A stretch of 64,000 nt of DNA. Source: Bacteroidaceae bacterium. GTDB taxonomy: Bacteria; Bacteroidota; Bacteroidia; Bacteroidales; Bacteroidaceae. The first letter of the stretch is position 1, and every line of letters begins with the position of its first letter. The stretch spans positions 1 to 64,000 of the forward strand of contig JAUUPT010000012.1 of assembly GCA_030843315.1 (NCBI GenBank), written 5' to 3'. The notes beneath the pieces were generated by a model. The model made no database searches, was not told the origin of the DNA, and saw nothing but the letters and a program-made list of their open reading frames with translations. A program made the position numbers and the translations under genes. This document shows, piece after piece, positions 9,702 through 17,381 of the stretch.

Positions 9702-10370
9702 ATGAAACGCAGTGAAATCAATCAATATATTCGTGAGGCTAAATCTTTTATGGCCCAATATCAATTTCTGTTGCCGCCGTGGGCAGATTGGACGCCAACC
9801 GACTGGAAAACGAAAGGAGCCGAGTGCAATGATATCAGAGAAAGAGCGATGGGATGGGATTTGACAGACTTCGGTTGGGGCGATTTTCTGAATATCGGAC
9901 TTACTTTGGTAACGCTCCGTAATGGAAGTTTGCAGAAGAAAGACAAACCATATTGTGAGAAAATAATGTTTGTCCGTTGCGGGCAAGTCACGCCAACCCA
10001 TTTCCACTGGCTGAAAACGGAAGATATAATCAACCGGGGTGGGGGCACTCTTTGTATGCGCCTTTGGAAAGCGGACAAAGAACAGGAAACGCTGACCGAA
10101 GACCCAATAACGGTTTCTATTGATGGAATCCAGACTCGGGTAGTTCCGGGTGAAACTTTGTACCTTGCTCCGGGACAGAGCATCTGCTACGAACCCTACC
10201 TCTATCACACCTTCTGGGCCGAAAATGACCATTGCCTGGTAGGAGAGGTTTCTACGGTGAACGATGACCTGAAAGATAATTGCTTTCTCACTCCTAAAGG
10301 ACGTTTCCCGCAAATAGAAGAGGACGAAGCGGCAGAACATCTGTTGTGTAACGAATACTCTAAATTGTAA
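9702..10370 (+). CDS. D-lyxose/D-mannose isomerase-like cupin
   Basis: This 222-residue cytoplasmic protein (no signal peptide) resembles the D-lyxose ketol-isomerase family. The cupin metal ligands are visible in THFHWLKTED and in YLYHTFWAE. The family isomerises D-lyxose to D-xylulose and often D-mannose to D-fructose, using a divalent metal. It lies 22 nt after the sialidase and 5 nt before an aldose epimerase, so it is clearly part of this operon. Lyxose has no obvious place in sialic-acid breakdown. Mannose does, because it is the product of Kdn cleavage by NanA-type lyases. The family call is fairly sure; the substrate is inference. Confidence 0.78.
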   Translation: MKRSEINQYIREAKSFMAQYQFLLPPWADWTPTDWKTKGAECNDIRERAMGWDLTDFGWGDFLNIGLTLVTLRNGSLQKKDKPYCEKIMFVRCGQVTPTHFHWLKTEDIINRGGGTLCMRLWKADKEQETLTEDPITVSIDGIQTRVVPGETLYLAPGQSICYEPYLYHTFWAENDHCLVGEVSTVNDDLKDNCFLTPKGRFPQIEEDEAAEHLLCNEYSKL

Positions 10371-10375
10371 ACCGG

Positions 10376-11461
10376 ATGAACGATAAAGCTAATATAACGG
10401 GATTAAAGCCCGGGAACTTCCAATCTGTTATTGACGGGAAAGAGACGGACCTTTATGTTCTCCGCAATGAGAATGGGATGGAGATATGTGTCACAAACTA
10501 CGGAGCTATTGTCTTATCCATTATGGTTCCCGATTGTCATGGTGAGTTCGGGAATGTAGTTATAGGCTGCGATACACTCGAAGAAGCCCGCCGACAGAGT
10601 AGAGACTATTATATAGGAGCTACTATTGGCCCTGTAGCCGGACGTATATTGCAGGGCACCTTTCGTGTAGGTGGGAAAGATTACTGTATGCCGCTTAATT
10701 CTGTTCCGAATACGCTTCATAGTGGGGATAATGGTTTTCATACAGTCGTATGGCAAGCACAGCAACAGTTCGAGAATCAACTCCTTCTCCGGTATTCTTA
10801 TTCGGACGGGGAGGCGGGCTTTCCAGGAAATATCATGGTTAAGATGACTTATACGTTGACCGAAGAGAATGCATTCCGCATAGATTATGAAGCAGAGACA
10901 GATAAGGATACTCTCTTTGCTCCTACAAACCATGCCTATTTTAATCTTGCGGGTACGGGGAATCCTACTGCTACCATTGAAGATCATCTTGTGAAGATCA
11001 ATGCCGATTTCTATCTGCCGACCGATTCGAATACCAATCATACCGGAGAGGTCAGTACGGTAACAGATACTCCTTTTGACTTCCGTTGCTATCATGCCAT
11101 TGGTGAACGTATTAATCAGCAACATGTGCAGTTGCTCAACGGACATGGTTACGACCATTGCTTCGTTTTGAAAAAGCCTGCATTGCACGAACTTTCTTAT
11201 GCCGCTACCTGCATAAGTCCTTCCAGCGGACGCCGATTGGATATCTACACCACAGAACCTGGACTTATCATGTATACCGGCAACTATTTGCCGGGATTCA
11301 CCGGCATGCACGGCACAACATATCCGAGGCGCAGTGCTGTTTGTTTTGAGACGGAGTGTTTTCCCGATACTCCCAATAACCAGCATTTCCCCTCTATTGT
11401 ATTGCAGAGAGGAAACGTTTATAAACAAATATGTATTTATCAATTCAGTACACAGTTATGA
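10376..11461 (+). CDS. Aldose 1-epimerase (GalM-like mutarotase)
   Basis: This 361-residue protein has the galactose-mutarotase fold signature: GATIGPVAGRI, the sugar-binding NHAYFNLAG with its catalytic histidine, GYDHCF, and the C-terminal catalytic glutamate in VCFETECFPDTPN. It interconverts alpha and beta anomers of free aldoses. No signal peptide is seen, so it should act in the cytoplasm, possibly on ManNAc or mannose released by the lyase. Its stop codon overlaps the next start in an ATGA arrangement, which implies translational coupling. Confidence 0.88.
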   Translation: MNDKANITGLKPGNFQSVIDGKETDLYVLRNENGMEICVTNYGAIVLSIMVPDCHGEFGNVVIGCDTLEEARRQSRDYYIGATIGPVAGRILQGTFRVGGKDYCMPLNSVPNTLHSGDNGFHTVVWQAQQQFENQLLLRYSYSDGEAGFPGNIMVKMTYTLTEENAFRIDYEAETDKDTLFAPTNHAYFNLAGTGNPTATIEDHLVKINADFYLPTDSNTNHTGEVSTVTDTPFDFRCYHAIGERINQQHVQLLNGHGYDHCFVLKKPALHELSYAATCISPSSGRRLDIYTTEPGLIMYTGNYLPGFTGMHGTTYPRRSAVCFETECFPDTPNNQHFPSIVLQRGNVYKQICIYQFSTQL

Positions 11462-12537
11462 AGAATAGAATCATTCTTTGTTTGGGATGCTTGTTTGCAT
11501 TCTTCCAACTTCAGGCACAAGTCAATACCAATCAGCAGCATTTGTGCAATCCCAATTCTTTTTCTATTGTCTTGCTGGGCGACCCGCAGAATTATGTGAA
11601 GTATGACTATAATCAGCCTATCTTTGAGTTGATGACGGCATGGACCGCCCATCATATAGATTCCCTCCGTATCAAAGCCGTTCTCTGTACGGGCGATTTG
11701 GTCGATCAGAATGAATGCATTCTTCCACCGTTTCCACGCTTCGGCAATCTTACGAGCAAGGAGCAGTGGACTTTTGTGTCGCATGCCTTTGAGCGGCTGG
11801 ACAATAAAGTCCCTTATCTTATATCTACCGGCAACCATGATTATGGCTATACCCGTTCGGAAAACGCGATGACCCGTTTCCCTGAATATTTCCCGATAGA
11901 ACGAAACAGCCAATGGAAAAAGACGATTGTGGCGGTAACCAATAACAGGCATGGTATGCCTACTCTTGAAAATGCTGCTATGGAGATTACCGACAAGCAT
12001 TGGGGCAAGATATTAATCATAACCGTTGAGTTTGCTCCGCGCGATGAAGTCCTGTCATGGGCAAAAGACCTGGTAGCCGACAACCGTTTCAAAGATCACA
12101 CGGTTATTCTTATCACCCATTCCTATCTTTCAGGTTTCGACAGCAAACGCATCACTAAAGAAGGCTATAAGATAAGTCCGTCCAATACAGGTGAGGGCAT
12201 TTGGCAAAAGTTGGTACAGCCTTCCTCTAATATCCGTCTTGTACTGTGCGGACATTACGCCACTCCCAACGAACGCAACGATTATACCACCGGATTCCGT
12301 ACCGATAAAAATGCAGCCGGACATGAGGTGCATCAAATGATGTTCAATTGCCAGGCTTTGGGCGGCGGAATGAGCGGCAATGGTGGAGACGGCTGGTTGC
12401 GGCTTCTCGAATTCCTACCGGATGGTCATACCATACAAGTCAGAACTTACTCTCCGCTATTTGGCTTCTCCCCCCAGACTAAGGAGAAGGCATGGCGTAC
12501 GGAGTCATACGACCAATTCCAATTCATAATAAAGTAG
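11458..12537 (+). CDS. Secreted calcineurin-like metallophosphoesterase
   Basis: The ATG at 11458 gives a clean signal peptide (ending LQAQ) and overlaps the galM stop; a longer frame from 11431 would hide the signal. The 359-residue product shows the metallophosphoesterase metal motifs in order: LLGDPQ, CTGDLVDQ, STGNHDYG, LITHSYLSG and LCGHYA. The first motif has Gln where many members have His (GDxH). It should act in the periplasm on a phosphate mono- or diester. The substrate is unknown; the operon suggests a phosphorylated or phosphodiester-linked glycan product. Confidence 0.85.
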   Translation: MKNRIILCLGCLFAFFQLQAQVNTNQQHLCNPNSFSIVLLGDPQNYVKYDYNQPIFELMTAWTAHHIDSLRIKAVLCTGDLVDQNECILPPFPRFGNLTSKEQWTFVSHAFERLDNKVPYLISTGNHDYGYTRSENAMTRFPEYFPIERNSQWKKTIVAVTNNRHGMPTLENAAMEITDKHWGKILIITVEFAPRDEVLSWAKDLVADNRFKDHTVILITHSYLSGFDSKRITKEGYKISPSNTGEGIWQKLVQPSSNIRLVLCGHYATPNERNDYTTGFRTDKNAAGHEVHQMMFNCQALGGGMSGNGGDGWLRLLEFLPDGHTIQVRTYSPLFGFSPQTKEKAWRTESYDQFQFIIK

Positions 12538-12543
12538 ACGGAT

Positions 12544-13155
12544 ATGAAACGTATAGTATTAGCAGTTTTCCTCCTATTCGGTATTGGTATGGTTGTATCG
12601 GCACAAACAGTTTCGGAATGGACTCCTGCGAGTGCTAAGAAATGGATGAAGAGTAATACCTGGGCCAATGGATGGACGGTGTCTCCCCATAAATCGGTCA
12701 ATGCAATCGAATTTGCTGACCAATACCACAAAAACAAAGAAGTGTGGGATGCCGCCTTCCGCTTCCTTGCCCACAATGATCTGGACCAACTGCCCATAGG
12801 CGAGCACGTAATCTGTGAAGGGCGATGCTGGGCCACGGTAAGCGAATATACCCCCAAAGAGGAAGAAAAAGGAAATATCGAAAGCCATCGTCGTTTCATC
12901 GACCTTCAGTACACTCTCCGTGGCAATGAAAAGATGGGATTGGCAAAAGAGGCTGAAGTGCGTCAAGAATACATTCCCAAGAGAGACATTGCTTTTTACA
13001 CTTCCACCAATATAAAGTATTATCCTGCCGGTGCCGGCTGTTTCTTTTTGTTTTTCCCGTCAGACATTCATCAGCCATCCGTTCGGGGCAAAGGCGAACT
13101 GACCAGGAGCCGGAAGATTGTGATAAAAATAGAGTATAAGAGCGGGACGCTTTGA
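12544..13155 (+). CDS. YhcH/YjgK/YiaL (NanQ-like) family protein with signal peptide
   Basis: This 203-residue protein carries the YhcH-family core: an N-terminal WDAAFRFLAHNDL segment, SHRRFIDLQYTLRGNEKMG, and the C-terminal FFPSDIHQPSV with its metal-binding histidine. Family members such as E. coli NanQ speed up anomerisation of N-acetylneuraminate and are normally cytoplasmic and about 150 residues long. This one is about 50 residues longer and starts with a signal peptide (MKRIVLAVFLLFGIGMVVSA), so it should be periplasmic. It is the last gene of the sialic-acid operon, 6 nt after the phosphoesterase gene. Confidence 0.85.
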   Translation: MKRIVLAVFLLFGIGMVVSAQTVSEWTPASAKKWMKSNTWANGWTVSPHKSVNAIEFADQYHKNKEVWDAAFRFLAHNDLDQLPIGEHVICEGRCWATVSEYTPKEEEKGNIESHRRFIDLQYTLRGNEKMGLAKEAEVRQEYIPKRDIAFYTSTNIKYYPAGAGCFFLFFPSDIHQPSVRGKGELTRSRKIVIKIEYKSGTL

Positions 13156-13165
13156 TTCTACTGAA

Positions 13166-13192
13166 AATAGTGATTGAAAATCAATCACTATT
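13166..13192. repeat. Perfect 27-nt inverted repeat between the nan operon and proS
   Basis: AATAGTGATTGA pairs perfectly with TCAATCACTATT around an AAA centre, a 12-bp stem. It begins 10 nt after the stop of the YhcH-like gene and ends 13 nt before a TAnnTTTG element for proS. It lacks a following T-run, so it could be an unusual terminator or a protein-binding dyad. Confidence 0.65.
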
Positions 13193-13205
13193 ACACGAAA
13201 ATTTG

Positions 13206-13213
13206 TAATTTTG
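13206..13213 (+). promoter_or_regulatory. Candidate -7 element for proS
   Basis: TAATTTTG matches the Bacteroides -7 consensus TAnnTTTG and lies 46 nt before the proS ATG. No well-spaced -33 TTTG is seen. The call rests on the -7 element and its location. Confidence 0.45.
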
Positions 13214-13259
13214 CCGACTGTTTAGTGAAATCATTGATAACTTTAAAAAACGAAATAGA

Positions 13260-14753
13260 ATGGCAGTAGAATTGAAAGACCTTACCAAACGTAGTGAGAA
13301 CTATTCTCAGTGGTACAACGAGTTGGTGGTGAAGGCCGATTTGGCAGAACAATCGGCTGTGCGCGGCTGTATGGTGATTAAGCCTTACGGATACGCTATT
13401 TGGGAGAAGATGCAACGTCAGTTGGACGATATGTTCAAAGAAACCGGACACGTCAACGCTTATTTCCCCTTGCTTATCCCGAAATCATTCCTGAGCCGTG
13501 AAGCAGAGCATGTGGAAGGTTTTGCCAAGGAGTGTGCCGTAGTGACGCACTATCGTTTGAAGAACGACCCGAATGGCGGCGGCGTGGTGGTAGACCCTGC
13601 CGCAAAGCTGGAAGAAGAACTCATCATCCGTCCTACTTCCGAAACCATCATTTGGAATACTTATAAGAACTGGATCAATTCATACCGCGATTTGCCTATC
13701 TTGTGCAACCAGTGGGCAAATGTATTCCGTTGGGAAATGCGTACCCGCCTGTTCCTGCGTACGGCAGAGTTCTTATGGCAAGAAGGCCACACGGCGCATG
13801 CCACTCGCGAAGAGGCGGAAGAAGAAGCTGTAAGAATGCTGAACGTATATGGCGAGTTTGCCGAGAAGTACATGGCAGTGCCTGTGGTGAAAGGTGTGAA
13901 GTCGGCGAACGAACGTTTTGCCGGTGCGCTCAATACCTATACCATCGAAGCTATGATGCAAGATGGCAAGGCCCTGCAAAGCGGTACTTCCCACTTCCTG
14001 GGACAGAATTTTGCCAAGGCATTCGACGTACAGTTCGTCAACAAGGAGAACAAACTGGAATATGTTTGGGCTACTTCCTGGGGGGTATCCACCCGCTTAA
14101 TGGGTGCTCTTATTATGACCCACTCCGATGATAACGGCTTGGTGCTGCCGCCACACCTGGCTCCGATACAGGTAGTGATTGTTCCTATCTATAAGAATGC
14201 AGAGATGCTGGCCAAGATTGACGAGAAGGTAGCCGGCATCGTTGCCAAACTGAAATCCATGGGTATCTCTGTGAAGTACGACAATGCTGACAACAAGCGT
14301 CCGGGCTTCAAGTTTGCCGATTACGAATTGAAGGGTGTTCCCGTGCGCCTCGTAATGGGTGGTCGCGACCTGGAGAACGGCACCATGGAAGTGATGCGCC
14401 GCGACACGCTGGAGAAGGAAACCCGCGCGTGCGAAGGTATCGAAGAATACGTAAAGGATTTGCTCGAAGAAATGCAGGCAAACATCTATAAGAAAGCGCT
14501 CGACTATCGCAACAGCAAAATCACCAGCGTAGACAGCTACGAAGAGTTCAAGGAGAAGATTGAAGACGGCGGCTTTATTTTGGCCCACTGGGATGGCACT
14601 ACCGAAACAGAAGAGAAGATTAAGGAAGAGACCAAAGCAACCATCCGTTGCATTCCTTTCGAATCTTTTGTACCGGGTGATAAAGAACCGGGCAAATGTA
14701 TGGTAACGGGCAAGCCGTCCGCTTGCCGCGTGATATTTGCACGTTCTTATTAA
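13260..14753 (+). CDS. proS: Prolyl-tRNA synthetase (archaeal/eukaryotic-like type)
   Basis: This 497-residue class II aminoacyl-tRNA synthetase lacks the large editing insertion of the E. coli type, so it is the short ProS3-like form common in Bacteroidetes. Visible motifs are IIRPTSETIIWNTYKNW, the motif-2 region FRWEMRTRLFLRTAEFLWQEGH, and ALQSGTSHFLGQNFAKAF followed by motif 3. A Rossmann-like anticodon-binding domain (APIQVVIVPI) and the C-terminal zinc-type domain characteristic of this form come next. It charges tRNA-Pro in the cytoplasm. It is monocistronic, with an upstream dyad and a strong downstream terminator. Confidence 0.97.
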   Translation: MAVELKDLTKRSENYSQWYNELVVKADLAEQSAVRGCMVIKPYGYAIWEKMQRQLDDMFKETGHVNAYFPLLIPKSFLSREAEHVEGFAKECAVVTHYRLKNDPNGGGVVVDPAAKLEEELIIRPTSETIIWNTYKNWINSYRDLPILCNQWANVFRWEMRTRLFLRTAEFLWQEGHTAHATREEAEEEAVRMLNVYGEFAEKYMAVPVVKGVKSANERFAGALNTYTIEAMMQDGKALQSGTSHFLGQNFAKAFDVQFVNKENKLEYVWATSWGVSTRLMGALIMTHSDDNGLVLPPHLAPIQVVIVPIYKNAEMLAKIDEKVAGIVAKLKSMGISVKYDNADNKRPGFKFADYELKGVPVRLVMGGRDLENGTMEVMRRDTLEKETRACEGIEEYVKDLLEEMQANIYKKALDYRNSKITSVDSYEEFKEKIEDGGFILAHWDGTTETEEKIKEETKATIRCIPFESFVPGDKEPGKCMVTGKPSACRVIFARSY

Positions 14754-14768
14754 TATATTAGTTGGCAA

Positions 14769-14806
14769 GAAAAAGAGGGAAGAGGTTAACTTTTTCCCTC
14801 TTTTTC
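14769..14806 (+). terminator. Intrinsic terminator after proS
   Basis: A perfect 13-bp stem (GAAAAAGAGGGAA with TTCCCTCTTTTTC) and a 12-nt loop, followed by TTTG. It starts 15 nt after the proS stop. The same T-rich arm leads directly into the -33 box of the next promoter. Confidence 0.85.
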
Positions 14807-14837
14807 TTTGACAGCATTTTATATTTCTTTACTTTTG
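14807..14837 (+). promoter_or_regulatory. Consensus Bacteroides promoter for the fimbrillin locus
   Basis: TTTG (14807-14810), 19 nt, then TACTTTTG (14830-14837) is an exact match to the Bacteroides primary-sigma consensus TTTG-N19-21-TAnnTTTG. It starts at the last base of the proS terminator. Transcription would begin near 14845, giving a leader of about 300 nt before the 42-codon gene at 15148. The CA microsatellite lies inside this leader. Confidence 0.7.
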
Positions 14838-14870
14838 CCCCGTGCAAATGAATAAATCAATGCAACACAA

Positions 14871-14981
<111 letters not shown>

Positions 14982-15147
14982 GCACTTCTCTCTAAAAATA
15001 TTCCGATTACACATTTTCTTTATACTTGTATTCCCGCGGCTTAACAAAGCTCCGCCGGAACCTGCATACGCGTGCCGTTCGTCCTGAATGACAGGTGCGG
15101 ATACCTCATTTTCTCTGCAATAATAACATTTCAAATCCCCAATATTT

Positions 15148-15276
15148 ATGAAAACAAATTACGAATCCCCCGAAGTCCTCATTTTGAGGGTAACCGTGGA
15201 AAGCGGTTATGAAATCTCAGTCGGCGGCGGCACCTTTGGCGACGGCGACGACTATGTGGTTTTACCCACCGATTAA
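15148..15276 (+). CDS. Small 42-residue protein of unknown function ahead of the fimbrillin genes
   Basis: ATG at 15148 to TAA at 15274 encodes 42 residues beginning MKTNYESPEVLILRVTVESG and ending in a Gly/Asp-rich part (SVGGGTFGDGDDY). The start MKxxYxxPE followed by a beta-strand-like stretch and a Gly/Asp tail is a pattern I associate with short Bacteroidales proteins found beside cell-surface genes; no function is known to me. It has no signal peptide or membrane segment. It is 18 nt upstream of the first fimbrillin-like gene and so is probably cotranscribed. It is below the length cut-off of most gene finders. Confidence 0.6.
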   Translation: MKTNYESPEVLILRVTVESGYEISVGGGTFGDGDDYVVLPTD

Positions 15277-15294
15277 AGAAAGGAGACCACCATT

Positions 15295-16155
15295 ATGAAA
15301 CTACAATTCATTCCCGTTTTTCGATTGTCCGTCCTGCTGCCCCTGTTGCTTGCAGGCTGTTCCGGAGCCGATGCTCCCGATGCTGCCGGCTCTCCTGCCG
15401 ACGTCTCCTTGTGGCAACCTGCAACAACCCGTGCCGTAGCGGGCGATGTGGCAACTATTGCCGGTTACGCTTCCGCCGATGCTTCCACTCCGGCTTTCTC
15501 TGCCGATGTTGAGTATCGGGCAGATAACATCTGGTACTGGCAGTCCGGCAGCTACACCCCGCCGCTAAGCGGAGTCAAGGTTCTTGCCGCTTCCATCCCC
15601 ACCGTCTCCATGACACAGGGCACTGCCACGCTCTTCCAGTACGATATAAAAGACTATTCCCGCGGGCTGATGCTGGGCGCTGTGCCCTATGCTGACGGTG
15701 TCACCGTCATTCCCGTCCATCACCGGCTGGCGCGCATCGACATCAGTTGCAAGGGCAGTCATTGGCTGAATACCTCTCTCTACCTCTATCTGGCAAACAG
15801 TGCCGATGTAGACTTCCCCCGTGGCACGCTGACGACGAACGCCGGCAAAAGCGACTACCTTCAGCAGATGCAGGACAGCCGCACCGCCACCCTCACCATC
15901 TTCCCCCAAACCTTTCACCGGGGCGATGTGCTTTTCCATTATCGTTATGGCAGCAGCACCTATTCCTATACTCTAAAAAAAGACTACGTAGTAGGGGCCA
16001 ATCAGTGCCTGTACGTGAAAATAGCGTCCGGCGACGAAGATTCCGACCCTGACCCCACGCCGCCCGATCCGCCCGTGGTCGATGTGGAAATCAGCGTGGC
16101 GTCCATCGTGAGTCCTTGGGAACAGGGTGGAAGTCAGTCGGGCGATGCCGAATAA
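15295..16155 (+). CDS. Fimbrillin-family lipoprotein (1)
   Basis: This 286-residue protein has a type II signal with Cys22 (LLLAGCSG), followed by the short linker and the TTRA segment typical of Bacteroidales FimA/Mfa-like fimbrillins, where a trypsin-like gingipain-type cleavage site often lies. The middle (VHHRLARIDISCKG, VNSADVDF-like strands) fits the N-terminal beta-sandwich, and the protein ends in a Pro/Asp linker and SPWEQGG, a frequent fimbrillin C-terminal motif. It would be exported, lipidated and either assembled into a surface fimbria or used as a cap or anchor. Low sequence conservation makes the exact role uncertain. It is the first of four such genes in a row. Confidence 0.72.
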   Translation: MKLQFIPVFRLSVLLPLLLAGCSGADAPDAAGSPADVSLWQPATTRAVAGDVATIAGYASADASTPAFSADVEYRADNIWYWQSGSYTPPLSGVKVLAASIPTVSMTQGTATLFQYDIKDYSRGLMLGAVPYADGVTVIPVHHRLARIDISCKGSHWLNTSLYLYLANSADVDFPRGTLTTNAGKSDYLQQMQDSRTATLTIFPQTFHRGDVLFHYRYGSSTYSYTLKKDYVVGANQCLYVKIASGDEDSDPDPTPPDPPVVDVEISVASIVSPWEQGGSQSGDAE

Positions 16156-16191
16156 TAACAATAAAATATACTAACCATAAAAAAGAAGAAT

Positions 16192-17223
16192 ATGAAACTG
16201 AAATCATTTATCACTTTTGTAGCCACTGCCCTTTTATTGGCAGGTTGCAGCAACGACGAAACCGAGACAACAATCAGTGGCCCGGTAGAACTCCGCCTGA
16301 CAAGCGGCGTAGAAGTGCCGCAAACACGCAGTACCCAAGAAACCTCTATCGCCGAGGGCGAAGTAGTAAGTGTATGGGTGGACAATGCCGGAACCACCCC
16401 GGACCCGACGCCTGTCTATGAAGCCATTCAGCTTACGGCTACCGCCGGCAACGGCTTTACCGGCAGTACCACCATGTACTTCCCCGCCGGCGGTACTACG
16501 CTGAACATCTACGCCATCCACGGCAATTTCACCCCTGCTTTCCAAGCCGATGCCGAATTCCCCGCTTCCGCCATTACCCATACGGTGGAAAACGACCAAA
16601 CTTCCGGCGCAGATGGCAGCATGGCCAATTATCTCAAATCCGACCTGCTCTATGCCGTGCAGAAGGGCGTAACAGCGAGTGATAACGTTACCAATCACGT
16701 GAAAACCCAGCAACTCACCTTCTACCACCTGCTCTCCAAAATAGAGGTAGCTTTGAAAGCAGGCACGGGAAGTCCCAACTTGACAGACGCCACCGTAACC
16801 ATCGAAGGCACCAAGCTGAAAGCCGATTTCACGCCAAGCAAAGATGCAACGATGGCCGATGCTTCCGGTGTCAGTAATACCCGTGCCAGTATGGTAACGG
16901 CAACTGCCAGTGACAATGATCCCGCCCCGATTACTATCCCGGCTGCAATCACCACCAATGACTTCAGCACCGGCACTTCCTATGCCGAAGCCATCGTCGT
17001 TCCCCAAACGATAGCCAAGGACGCTCCGTTTATCAAAGTGGAGCTTTCCGATGGCACTGAGTTGGTTTATAAGATACCCGACACCGGTGGTCTGGAACTT
17101 AAAAGCGGCAAGAAGTACACTTACAATATCACGGTAAGTCTGACCAGCCTTACGGTGACTTCTAAGATTGAGCCGTGGGAATCAGCAGGTACTTCCAAGC
17201 CCGGCGACGCCGTAATGCAATAA
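16192..17223 (+). CDS. Fimbrillin-family lipoprotein (2)
   Basis: This 343-residue protein has a lipoprotein signal with Cys19 (LLLAGCSND) and the QTRSTQE segment expected near the start of a mature fimbrillin. Later motifs are TFYHLLSKIEVALKAG (the conserved HxLSKI/V strand of Mfa-like proteins), AIVVPQTI, VYKIPDTGGLELKSGKKYTYNITVSL and SKIEPWESAG. These match the two-beta-sandwich fimbrillin architecture of Mfa-like major subunits. It is the best candidate for a structural subunit in this locus. It follows gene 1 after 36 nt. Confidence 0.82.
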   Translation: MKLKSFITFVATALLLAGCSNDETETTISGPVELRLTSGVEVPQTRSTQETSIAEGEVVSVWVDNAGTTPDPTPVYEAIQLTATAGNGFTGSTTMYFPAGGTTLNIYAIHGNFTPAFQADAEFPASAITHTVENDQTSGADGSMANYLKSDLLYAVQKGVTASDNVTNHVKTQQLTFYHLLSKIEVALKAGTGSPNLTDATVTIEGTKLKADFTPSKDATMADASGVSNTRASMVTATASDNDPAPITIPAAITTNDFSTGTSYAEAIVVPQTIAKDAPFIKVELSDGTELVYKIPDTGGLELKSGKKYTYNITVSLTSLTVTSKIEPWESAGTSKPGDAVMQ

Positions 17224-17240
17224 AAAAAGAACAATGCCGA

Positions 17241-17343
17241 GCCTGCTTTTTCGAGTCTCCGACAAGGCGATGCCGAGTCGCTGACTCGATCCCGTCAAGT
17301 CAGCGATAAGACGTCCTCGAGTCAGCGACAAGAGAAAGCAGGC
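17241..17343 (+). other. Structured intergenic element with nested inverted and direct repeats
   Basis: An outer 9-bp stem (GCCTGCTTT at 17241-17249 with AAAGCAGGC at 17335-17343) encloses an inner 11-bp stem (TCGCTGACTCG at 17278-17288 with CGAGTCAGCGA at 17318-17328). Three near-identical direct copies of a 14-nt unit (GAGTCAGCGACAAG type) start at 17253, 17297 and 17319. It lies between fimbrillin 2 and the HU-like gene. It may be a terminator or processing element separating the subunit gene from the rest, or a binding site. Confidence 0.6.
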
Positions 17344-17381
17344 TTCGGAGCATTTAATAATAAACTTAAAACATTAGTATC

